A DNA stretch of 64,000 nt. Source: Halobiforma lacisalsi AJ5. GTDB lineage: Archaea; Halobacteriota; Halobacteria; Halobacteriales; Natrialbaceae. The stretch spans positions 496,001 through 560,000 of the forward strand of contig NZ_CP019285.1 of assembly GCF_000226975.2 (NCBI RefSeq), given 5' to 3'. Made by a program: the position numbers and the translations under genes. The notes under the pieces are model-generated. The model saw nothing but the letters and a program-made list of their open reading frames with translations. It had not been told where the DNA came from and did not search any database. Positions 9,142-16,908 of the stretch are shown piece after piece (positions within the stretch are counted from its first letter, which is position 1; the number at the start of each line of letters is the position of its first letter).

Positions 9142-10347
9142 TTACGTGATGTCCAGTCGGTAGACCTCTTCGTCCTCGTCGTAGCGGTCCCGTTCGGCGG
9201 TGGGCTCGGTGATCGGCACGCGGCCGACCTCGTCGCCCTCGTAGTAGCCGACCGCCTCATCGCCGTCGATCTCGAAAGCGGTGATCGACCACTCGGTCGA
9301 CCCCATCAGCTTGAACAGCCCCTCGAGTTCGGGTTCGTCGCCGTCGCGCATCGCACGATAGGTGTCGATGGCGTCGTCGACGCCAGGCCCGAACATCTGG
9401 GTGAGATAGTCCGTCGGGGCCGTGATCGGCGGCACGTAGTAGACGTTCGGCTCGAGGCCGAACTGCGGGTACAGCGGCTTCGCCAGTTCCTTCTGGTGGA
9501 CGACGAAGTCGAGCGGGTTCGTCGGCTCCTCGGCCGGGTCGGAGTCGTCGGCCTCCTCGGGCGGGTTGATGTAGCCGTGCAGGCGGATCTTCCCCAGGCA
9601 GTTCTCGAAGCACTGCGGGGCCTTCCCTTGCTCCGTCTTGGTGTAGCAGCCGATACACTTCTGGGAGATGCTCTCGGCGGGGTTGTAGATCGCCTTCTTG
9701 TAGGGGCAGGCCTCGTTACACTGCTGGAACGCCTGGCAGGACTCCTCGTCGATGAGGACCACGCCGTCCTCCTCGCGTTTGTAGATCGCCGGGACGGGAC
9801 AGGAGCCGGCACAGGCGGCGTACGTACAGTGGTTACAGATCCGCGGGAGGTAGAAGAACCACACGGGGTGGGTCTCCTCGTCGAAGTGGCTGATCGACTC
9901 CATCGTGTCGCCCGCGATCTCGTCCTCGCCGAGGTTCGGGTACCGCATGTCGTCGGCGTCGGGCAGGAACCCGGCGACGTCGTCGCGCGCCTGCATGGTC
10001 TCCTGGGGGTGGTTCTCGGGGTCGTCCCAGTCGACGTCCTCGGCCTCGAAGATCGTGTCCCCCTCGTAGGTGCCGTCGTCTCCCCACTCCCCGGCACCCA
10101 TGTCCTCGAGGGTGCGCTGGTCCCACCCAACCGGATGGGAGCCGTAGGGTTTGGTCTCGACGTTGTTCCAGAACATGTGCTCCTGGCCTTCCTCGTGGGT
10201 CCACGTGGTCTTGCAGGCGAGCGTACACGTCTGGCACTCGATACACTTGTTCAGGTCGAAGATGGCCGCCCACTGGTCGTCGGGACGCGCCCCCTCGTAG
10301 GGGTACTCCACTTCGCGGCCGAGCTGCCAGTTTTCTACTTTCGGCAT
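9142..10347 (-). CDS. Iron-sulfur beta subunit of a type II DMSO-reductase-family enzyme (NarH/DdhB/EbdB type)
   Basis: A 401-residue electron-transfer subunit with four cysteine clusters. The first is C35-x2-C38-x2-C41-x3-C45 followed by KTTW, as in NarH. Then come CNHCTYAACAGSCP near residue 172, CQAFQQCNEACPYKK near residue 204, and CIGC...CFENC near residue 232. In the third cluster the usual second cysteine is Phe; NarH has Trp at this place and holds a [3Fe-4S] cluster, so the same is inferred here (three [4Fe-4S] plus one [3Fe-4S]). There is no export signal of its own; it would be carried out by the Tat signal of the alpha subunit. It lies 6 bases after the alpha gene. Confidence 0.93.
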   Translation of the reverse strand: MPKVENWQLGREVEYPYEGARPDDQWAAIFDLNKCIECQTCTLACKTTWTHEEGQEHMFWNNVETKPYGSHPVGWDQRTLEDMGAGEWGDDGTYEGDTIFEAEDVDWDDPENHPQETMQARDDVAGFLPDADDMRYPNLGEDEIAGDTMESISHFDEETHPVWFFYLPRICNHCTYAACAGSCPVPAIYKREEDGVVLIDEESCQAFQQCNEACPYKKAIYNPAESISQKCIGCYTKTEQGKAPQCFENCLGKIRLHGYINPPEEADDSDPAEEPTNPLDFVVHQKELAKPLYPQFGLEPNVYYVPPITAPTDYLTQMFGPGVDDAIDTYRAMRDGDEPELEGLFKLMGSTEWSITAFEIDGDEAVGYYEGDEVGRVPITEPTAERDRYDEDEEVYRLDIT

Positions 10348-10353
10348 CTGTTA

Positions 10354-13300
10354 TCACTCCGTTGATGTGAATTCGCCGTCGAGATACTGCTCCATCGTCT
10401 CGTTCTCGTAGCCGGGGCGCAGCCCCATTTCGGCGGGTCGCCAGAGGCCTTCGCCGTCCTCCCCGGCATCGCCTTCCTTCTCGAACTTGACGAACGATTC
10501 GCGGGGCGCACCGTTGGCACAGTGGACGTCCGGGGCGAACCCCTTCCCGATGGACTGGCCCATCAGCCCCTTGCGGTTCATCTCGTCGGTCAGGATGGTC
10601 GGCCGGAGCCACGAGCGGGTCATGCTCTGGTGGCCGCCGCGTCGATACAGCGAGACGTAGTCGGTCTCCTCGTTTTTCGCCATCCCCTCGCGGTCCGGCG
10701 TCGCCTCCGCCGTGGCGTGACTGGTCTGGTTGAGGTTGAACCAGCTACGGGTCACGTTGCGGGGCATCGCCGGCTGGTACCGCACGCGCATCAGCGCGCG
10801 CGTGTACTCCTCGGGGTCGCCGTCCGCGCTGGGGTAGGGACGGTCGCTCGGGTCGGGGTCGACCCAGACGTAGTCGCCGTCCTCGAAGCCCTCCTCCCGG
10901 GCGTCCTCGGGGTTCATCTCGACGAACCCCTCGCCGAAGTACGGCTTGCGCTCGTCCTCGCGGTCACGGTCCCCGAAGGGGCCCCACCAGACCGCGATGT
11001 TCGGCAGGGCGTTACAGAACGTGTGCGCCCCGTGGCGGTACTTCGGCGTCATGTAGGAGTACTTGAAGCCCGGGTCGACGTCCTGTAAGGGGTGGTTCGA
11101 CTCGAGCAGTTCGTCGGTGCTCAACACCTCGTTGCGGACCTGGCGGGCGTCGGGGTCGTCGACCTTGTCGTCGTCCCAGCCCAGGTCCGCGGGCGTCTCG
11201 GGGTCGATCAGCGGGTGGTCGCTGTCGTCGACGATGACGTTCGGCCTGTAGACCGTCCCGTCGATGGCCTCCCGGTGGACCGGGAGGTTCTCGCCGACCT
11301 CGGTCCAGGTCTCCTCCTCGCGGAAGAACTCGAGGCGACCCGTGCGCGTGTACCACGGCTCGTCGTCCTCGACCTGGCGGGTGCCGACCTTCGACGGATA
11401 GGTCGTCCCCATCATCAGCCGCGGCTCGCCGCGTCGGGCGCGCTCGAGCAGATCCTCGACGTCGTACCCCTTCGTCATGTTGGAGTTGTCGAGGATGCGC
11501 TGGAGGTACGGTTTGGCCTGGTACTCGTCCTCGTCGATGAACTCCCACATCTGTTCGAAGCGGGGTTCGTCGAACTCCTCGGCCAGCTTCTCGGCGACGC
11601 CCTTGTAGACCTGACAGTCGTGGCGGGTGTCGTAGATGCGATCGAGGTCGGCCTCGGGGAACACCATCAGGAACGGGTTCGTGACCGAAGCGGTGACGTC
11701 GTGGACCTTCTGTTCGGCCCACGAGTCGACGGGGAAGACGATGTCGCTGTACTCGCAGGTCATCGTCCACCACCACTCGTTGCAGAAGAACGCCTCGATC
11801 TGCCCCTCTCGGAGCATATCCTCGATGATCTTGTACGAGCCCTTGGCGTTGCCGAGGATGGAGTTCGACCCGGCGACCCAGAACGATTTCGAGGGGGTGT
11901 TCATGTGGGAGTCGCCCATGTGGTACTCCCCGTCGATCTTCAGCGGCTTGTCGAGGTTCGAGTAGAAGTGCATCGACTCCATCGTGATGCGGCCGTCGAC
12001 GGTGGAGTCGGCCTCGGGATCGAGTTCGGGGTCGAACGGATCCTCGAGGTGGTAGTGGGGAATCCCGTTGAGCATGGCCGCGCGGTAGTTCCCCGCGTAG
12101 CTACCGAGGTTGCCGCTGTGGGTCCCGATGTTGCTGGTCAGCGAAGCCAGCAGGAATGCGGCGCGGTCCTTCAGGTCGCCGTTGAAGTACTGGTTGGGCC
12201 CCATCCCGGTGAGGATGAGCGTCTCCTCTTTGTTGTCGGCGAACTCCTCGGCGAGGTTCTCGACGGCCTCGGGTTCGGTTCCCGTGACGTCGGCCGTCGA
12301 CTCGGCGTCCCAGGTCTCCTCGAGGTACTCGGAGATCAGATCGAAGACGGGACGGACCTCGACGGTCTCGCCGTCGGCGAGTTCGAGTTCCCAGCTACCC
12401 TCGAGGGCGGCCTCGACGTCGAACTCGTCGCCGACCTCCTCGCGGTCGACCGGGGTGACGCCGCCGGCCTCGGTATCGTAGACCACGAAGTCGTCCCAGT
12501 CCTCGCGCTGTTCGGGCGTGATCCACTGCTCGTCGGTGTCGACGGTCGTCGGGGCCGGGTGTTCGTCGGCCGGGGCGACCCGCGTCTTCTCGAGGTCCGC
12601 GGGGTCGTAATCCTCGAAGACGTCGCTGGCCCGGAGGTGATCGCCGGTGTCCATGCGGACCAGCAGGGGGAGGTCCGTGTTCGACCGGACGAACTCCTCG
12701 TCGTAGTCGCCGTTTGCGATGATCTGCTGGGAAACGCCGAGGAACAGCGCCGTGTCGGTCGCCGGGCGGATGATGACCAGTTCGTCGCACTTCGAGGCCG
12801 TGGCGTTGTAGTCGGTGTAGATGCCCGTGACCTTGGCCCCGCGCATCTTGGCCTCGGTCAGCCAGTGGGAGTCGGCCATCTTCGTGCAGATCCAGTTCAT
12901 CCCGGCCATCACGATGTGGTCGGCGTACTCGACGTTCGCCAGGTCGAAGTCGACCGTCTGCTGGCCGGTCACCATCGGATGGCCCGGCGGCAGGTCGGTG
13001 TGGAACGAGTAGTTGTCCCCGCCGACGGCACCCAGCGCGTCGTCCTCGCTGACGCCCCGGACGTGGTGGTCCAGCAGCGCCATCGAGTTGGCGAACCGGT
13101 ACTCGCCGAAGAGACCGAGCGTGCTCAGCATCGGCATCCCGCCGCGGAACTTCATCGTGCGCGTGCCCACACCCTGCATCTCTTCGACGACGCGTTCGTC
13201 GTACCCCTGCTCCAAGAGCATCTCCTGGGCCTCGTCGCCGGAGTAGTGGTCGGCGATCTCGACGAACGCCGCCGCGGCGTACTCGTAGGCTTCGTCCCAG

Positions 13301-13896
13301 GACGCCTCGTACCAGCTATCCTCGCCGCGCTGGGCGTACTCCTCGGGCATGGAGCCGTCCTCGTCGCGCGGGAAGCCCTCGTCGACCCAGTCTTTGAACC
13401 CCTGCCGGATCATCGGCGAGGTCACGCGGCGCTCGCCGTAGAACCGCTCGACCATCGACAGGCCCTTCTGACAGACCCGCGGATCCCAGCGATCCGAGGC
13501 CTCGTTGCCGTACAGGTCCTCGGCATCGCCGTAGTTCATCGACGGGCCGAGCCGGGTGACGACGCCGTTCTTGACGTTCGCCTCGAGGTAGCAGTTGTGG
13601 GTGTCGTTGGGGCGACACGCCAGGTAATAGGTGTCGTCGACGTCCCAGACGTCGCGGTAGTGGTCTTCCCACTCGCGATTCGGATACTCCGCGAGCGGGT
13701 TGGAAAAGGCCGTCTCTCCGTCTCCGGGCTCTTGGTCAGCCTGCCCGTCGTCGAACAGTCGAGAACAGCCCGCGAAGCCGGCGATACCGGCTGCACCGGC
13801 ACCACCCAGGAGTTCCCGACGTGAGATCGATGCTCCACCGTCCGTTCGAACCTCGTCGAGCGATCGACGGTCGTGCTCGTGCTCGCTGTCAGTCAT
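10354..13896 (-). CDS. Molybdopterin-dependent catalytic alpha subunit, type II DMSO reductase family, Tat lipoprotein
   Basis: An 1180-residue bis-MGD enzyme. Start chosen at the ATG that puts a Tat motif SRRELLGG at residues 25-32 and a lipobox cysteine at Cys44 (GFAGC), so the enzyme is predicted to be exported folded and lipid-anchored outside the cell. The type II signature DLPPGHPMVTGQQT begins at Asp301, the position of the molybdenum-ligating Asp of NarG and EbdA. The N-terminal iron-sulfur site is unusual: Cys94, Cys102 and Cys142 are present, but the second canonical cysteine position is Asp98. The substrate is not identifiable; nitrate, DMS, chlorate, selenate and hydrocarbons are all used by type II relatives. 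No cytochrome b gamma subunit gene is adjacent. The alpha-beta-TorD order and tight spacing indicate one operon. Confidence 0.92.
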   Translation of the reverse strand: MTDSEHEHDRRSLDEVRTDGGASISRRELLGGAGAAGIAGFAGCSRLFDDGQADQEPGDGETAFSNPLAEYPNREWEDHYRDVWDVDDTYYLACRPNDTHNCYLEANVKNGVVTRLGPSMNYGDAEDLYGNEASDRWDPRVCQKGLSMVERFYGERRVTSPMIRQGFKDWVDEGFPRDEDGSMPEEYAQRGEDSWYEASWDEAYEYAAAAFVEIADHYSGDEAQEMLLEQGYDERVVEEMQGVGTRTMKFRGGMPMLSTLGLFGEYRFANSMALLDHHVRGVSEDDALGAVGGDNYSFHTDLPPGHPMVTGQQTVDFDLANVEYADHIVMAGMNWICTKMADSHWLTEAKMRGAKVTGIYTDYNATASKCDELVIIRPATDTALFLGVSQQIIANGDYDEEFVRSNTDLPLLVRMDTGDHLRASDVFEDYDPADLEKTRVAPADEHPAPTTVDTDEQWITPEQREDWDDFVVYDTEAGGVTPVDREEVGDEFDVEAALEGSWELELADGETVEVRPVFDLISEYLEETWDAESTADVTGTEPEAVENLAEEFADNKEETLILTGMGPNQYFNGDLKDRAAFLLASLTSNIGTHSGNLGSYAGNYRAAMLNGIPHYHLEDPFDPELDPEADSTVDGRITMESMHFYSNLDKPLKIDGEYHMGDSHMNTPSKSFWVAGSNSILGNAKGSYKIIEDMLREGQIEAFFCNEWWWTMTCEYSDIVFPVDSWAEQKVHDVTASVTNPFLMVFPEADLDRIYDTRHDCQVYKGVAEKLAEEFDEPRFEQMWEFIDEDEYQAKPYLQRILDNSNMTKGYDVEDLLERARRGEPRLMMGTTYPSKVGTRQVEDDEPWYTRTGRLEFFREEETWTEVGENLPVHREAIDGTVYRPNVIVDDSDHPLIDPETPADLGWDDDKVDDPDARQVRNEVLSTDELLESNHPLQDVDPGFKYSYMTPKYRHGAHTFCNALPNIAVWWGPFGDRDREDERKPYFGEGFVEMNPEDAREEGFEDGDYVWVDPDPSDRPYPSADGDPEEYTRALMRVRYQPAMPRNVTRSWFNLNQTSHATAEATPDREGMAKNEETDYVSLYRRGGHQSMTRSWLRPTILTDEMNRKGLMGQSIGKGFAPDVHCANGAPRESFVKFEKEGDAGEDGEGLWRPAEMGLRPGYENETMEQYLDGEFTSTE

Positions 13897-14139
13897 GCTG
13901 GCACCACCTCCGCCGCTGCGCTCGCATCGGTTTCGAAACGACGCTCGCGCTCGATGGCCGATGGCCAGTGCCACCGCTTCTGTTCGAGCGGCATACGTGA
14001 CTCCAGCACAGCGAGATCATAAGTCACGGTAGATAGTTCCTGCCGTGTGAGAAGATAGCGAAGATGTTCGCTCGGTCGTTTAAGTGTCGGCCCGGCACGA
14101 ACGACAGCCAAAGAAGACGCTCGAGTTGCTGCTCGCCCG

Positions 14140-15345
14140 CTACGCTCGAGTCAGTTCGAGCAGCCCACCAGTGGTACTCAGCCCCTTCCGTTCCGTCCCG
14201 GCGAGCAGGTCCGGGGCGTCCGAGCGGATCGTCTCGCCCACCGCCGTCGGGTCCTCGACGACCGCGCTGACGGTACCGCCGTCCTCGGCAGCCGCCAGTT
14301 CGTCGCTCAACTGCCGTGCCTGGCTGGCCGGCGGTAGCCCCCGGAGGTCGAGCGCCCCCTCGGGGACCGCTTCGAGCACGTCGTCGACGAACGACTCGAC
14401 GCTCTCCGCGAGGTCCACGACGGCCTCGGGGGCGTCCTCGCCGCCGGGGTTCGACTGGAGGTCGCGGTCGAACGGGAGTTCGTGAACCGCCGGCACCGCC
14501 AGGTCGACGGGGTCCTCGAACAGCCGGTTGCGCTCCCCGCAGCACTCACAGTCGAACCCGTTCATGTTCACGACAGCGGCGACCGGTGCGACCCCGTTCT
14601 CCTCGAACAGGTCGACGGTCCGATGAGTGTCGTCGACGCTGGCGTCGAACGGCGTCGTCACGAAGACCGCGCCGTCGACCGGGACGTGTTCCAGGGCCGC
14701 GCCGACGACGTCGTCCGTGCCCGCGGGCATATCGAGAATAAGTACGTCTCGCTCGTCCCAGGCCCCCTGGCCCAGCAGGTTCTCGACCGCGCCGTAGGCG
14801 ATCGCGCCACGGCGAGCGGTCGGCGCGTCGCCGCCGACCACGCCCGGGCTGAGCATCTGCAGGCCGTCGTCGGTCTCGAGAGGCACCGGCTGGCCGTTCT
14901 CGTTGGTCAACACCGGCCCCTCGACGTCCTCGAGCAGGTGCGGGACGTTCGGCCCGTAGATGTCCGCGTCGAAGAGCCCGACGTCGAGTCCCCTGGCCGA
15001 AAGCGTCCGTGCGAGGGCGACCGCGACCGTCGTCTTGCCGACGCCGCCTTTCGCGCTCGCGACCGCGAGGACGTGATCGACCGTCGGCAGATCGATGTCC
15101 GTGTCGGGATCCCGGAGCGGCTGGATCCGGACGTGATCGGCCTCCGGCATCGCAAGCGCCGCTCCACGGATCTGCTCGACGATCCGTTCCGCGAGGTCGT
15201 CGCCGAGTCCGTCGATCGCGACCTCGACCGTCACCGTGCCGTCGTTTGCCCGTATCCGGCGAACGATCCCCTTCGAAACGGGATCGCTCCCGTCGGGTAG
15301 CTCGATGGACCGGAACGGGTCGACGGCGTCTGAGCTCCCTGTCAT
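14140..15345 (-). CDS. Mrp/NBP35-family P-loop ATPase (iron-sulfur carrier), with C-terminal extension
   Basis: A 401-residue protein predicted to load Fe-S clusters onto apoproteins. A shortened MIP18-like segment occupies residues 26-77, then the deviant Walker A SAKGGVGKTT at 97-106, the switch FDADIYGPNVPHLL, and LDMPAGTDDV complete the family core. The usual CxxC bridge region appears as FDCECCGERN. The last 85 or so residues (after about 315) are beyond the normal end of Mrp and contain an acidic helix and a Leu-rich terminus of unknown role. The start is taken at MTGSS, six codons inside the longest frame. It lies 243 bases upstream of, and codirectional with, the molybdoenzyme operon, which has five Fe-S clusters to fill; that link is inference. 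Confidence 0.88.
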   Translation of the reverse strand: MTGSSDAVDPFRSIELPDGSDPVSKGIVRRIRANDGTVTVEVAIDGLGDDLAERIVEQIRGAALAMPEADHVRIQPLRDPDTDIDLPTVDHVLAVASAKGGVGKTTVAVALARTLSARGLDVGLFDADIYGPNVPHLLEDVEGPVLTNENGQPVPLETDDGLQMLSPGVVGGDAPTARRGAIAYGAVENLLGQGAWDERDVLILDMPAGTDDVVGAALEHVPVDGAVFVTTPFDASVDDTHRTVDLFEENGVAPVAAVVNMNGFDCECCGERNRLFEDPVDLAVPAVHELPFDRDLQSNPGGEDAPEAVVDLAESVESFVDDVLEAVPEGALDLRGLPPASQARQLSDELAAAEDGGTVSAVVEDPTAVGETIRSDAPDLLAGTERKGLSTTGGLLELTRA

Positions 15346-15563
15346 TGCCCAACCGTAGCACACGGAAGGGGTAAAAGCCGTATGCGGTTCCCGCCCGGTG
15401 AAAACACCGGCCGATATCGCCGTACTCGTTCGGGAACCTCTCGGCGGCCGAGGCGCGCTACGGCACGCTCCGTCGGTAACTCGCGAGGACGAAACGCCGT
15501 CAGATCCCGCGAGCGGGGTACCTCGCGCGCTCTCGAGGCGTAACGTCGATTCGAAACGGGTTG

Positions 15564-15569
15564 CTTAAG
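15564..15569 (+). promoter_or_regulatory. TATA-like element of the rpsL-rpsG promoter
   Basis: CTTAAG ends 24 bases before the rpsL ATG (15594), consistent with a leaderless transcript. It shows that rpsL-rpsG have their own promoter here rather than depending on read-through from nusA. Confidence 0.45.
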
Positions 15570-15593
15570 TGCCTCCATCGGATATCGACGCGC

Positions 15594-16022
15594 ATGGCAA
15601 ACGGCAAGTACGCCGCGCGCAAGCTCAAGAAGGACCGCCAGGAGCAGCGGTGGTCCGACTCCGACTACGCGCGCCGCGCCCGTGGGCTTCGCGAGAAGTC
15701 CGACCCCCTCGAGGGCGCTCCGCAGGGTCGAGGTATCGTACTGGAAAAGGTCGGCATCGAAGCCAAACAGCCCAACTCGGCGATCCGAAAGTGCGTCCGG
15801 GTCCAGCTGATCAAGAACGGGAAACAGGTCACCGCGTTCTGTCCCGGTGACGGTGCGATCTCGTTCATCGACGAACACGACGAAGTCACCATCGCCGGTA
15901 TCGGTGGGGCGAAGGGTCGTGCGATGGGCGACCTCTCCGGTGTCAACTACAAGGTCGACAAGGTCAACGGCGTCGCGCTGAAGGAACTCGTTCGCGGAAA
16001 CGCGGAGAAACCGGTGCGATAA
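15594..16022 (+). CDS. rpsL: 30S ribosomal protein uS12 (S12)
   Basis: A 142-residue archaeal uS12, a decoding-centre protein of the small subunit. The conserved loops [19 protein letters not shown] and [18 protein letters not shown] are intact, including the lysine/proline region linked to streptomycin resistance in bacteria. The start [10 protein letters not shown] is the family N-terminus; eleven further in-frame codons upstream lack homology and would span the TATA element, so they are rejected. rpsG follows 2 bases after the stop. Confidence 0.98.
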   Translation: MANGKYAARKLKKDRQEQRWSDSDYARRARGLREKSDPLEGAPQGRGIVLEKVGIEAKQPNSAIRKCVRVQLIKNGKQVTAFCPGDGAISFIDEHDEVTIAGIGGAKGRAMGDLSGVNYKVDKVNGVALKELVRGNAEKPVR

Positions 16023-16024
16023 CC

Positions 16025-16633
16025 ATGTCGGCGGAAGACCAACCCGATCCGGACGCCCCCGCGGGCGGCGCGGACGTGTCGGCGAAACTGTTCGGCGAGT
16101 GGGAGATCGGCGAGATCGAGTACGGTGACCCCTCGACCGAGCGCTACATCACGGTGACGCCCGTCGCTCACACGGCCGGCCGTCACGCCAGCAAGCAGTT
16201 CAAGAAGTCCCAGATCTCCATCGTCGAGCGGTTCATCAACCGGCTGATGCAGACGGAGGAGAACACGGGCAAGAAGCAGAAGACGCTCAACTACGTCCGT
16301 GACGCGTTCGACATCATCCACGAGCGTACCGAGGAGAACCCGGTGCAGGTGCTCGTGACCGCCGTCGAGAACGCCGCTCCCCGGGAAGAGACCGTCCGCC
16401 TGAAGTACGGCGGTATTTCGGTCCCGAAGGCCGTCGACGTCGCCCCGCAGCGCCGGGTCGACCAGGCCCTGAAGTTCCTGGCCGAAGGCGTCCACAGCGA
16501 CTCGTTCAAGACGACGACGCCCGTCGAGGAGGCCATCGCCAGCCAGCTCATCGGCGCGGCCAACTACGACGTCCAGACCTACGCAGTCAGCCAGAAAGAA
16601 GAGAAAGAGCGCGTCGCGGCGGCTGCCCGCTAA
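16025..16633 (+). CDS. rpsG: 30S ribosomal protein uS7 (S7)
   Basis: A 202-residue archaeal uS7, the primary 16S rRNA 3'-domain assembly protein. The conserved RFINRLMQTEENTGKK, NPVQVLVTAVENAAPREE and GGISVPKAVDVAPQRRVDQAL segments are all present. The N-terminal 15 residues are an acidic Asp/Pro extension common in halophiles. It is coupled to rpsL; the next gene on this strand is unrelated and a strong terminator-like hairpin plus T-run follows the stop, so the ribosomal unit ends here. Confidence 0.98.
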   Translation: MSAEDQPDPDAPAGGADVSAKLFGEWEIGEIEYGDPSTERYITVTPVAHTAGRHASKQFKKSQISIVERFINRLMQTEENTGKKQKTLNYVRDAFDIIHERTEENPVQVLVTAVENAAPREETVRLKYGGISVPKAVDVAPQRRVDQALKFLAEGVHSDSFKTTTPVEEAIASQLIGAANYDVQTYAVSQKEEKERVAAAAR

Positions 16634-16691
16634 CGACGGTCACACCGACGGCCGACCGTCGTGCGGTCGATCGCTGTCTTTCGTTTTTTCT
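16634..16691 (+). terminator. Hairpin plus T-run after rpsG
   Basis: CGACGGTC at 16634-16641 pairs perfectly with GACCGTCG at 16654-16661 (loop 12 bases), and a T-rich stretch containing T6 follows at 16678-16691. This is the best intrinsic-terminator-like structure in the window. Confidence 0.6.
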
Positions 16692-16908
16692 GTCCCCGTA
16701 TCCGTAGCGCCCGCTCTGATTCTCCTCCCGGCCCGCCGTGTCTCGCATCTCGTAACCGCGGCAGCAACTCGAGCATCGCAAAAGTGGGGGAAAGTTCCAA
16801 CCCCGAAAGCGTTGCTTCCCGACGTCTCCACCTCGTCGACCGGTCGAGTGAACGCAACTCGAGTTTTTATCACCGGTATTCTTGTACGGTCGATATCATG
16901 GTGGTCGC

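Noticed and set aside
11092..13824. Plus-strand frame of 910 codons
   Set aside because: It is the exact antisense of the molybdoenzyme alpha subunit; its Val/Asp/Gly-rich translation has no domain.
13897..14139. Short frame of 72 codons between the molybdoenzyme and the Mrp gene
   Set aside because: No domain, and amino-acid composition is unlike haloarchaeal proteins (rich in Arg, Leu and Ser, poor in Asp); it is better seen as promoter region.
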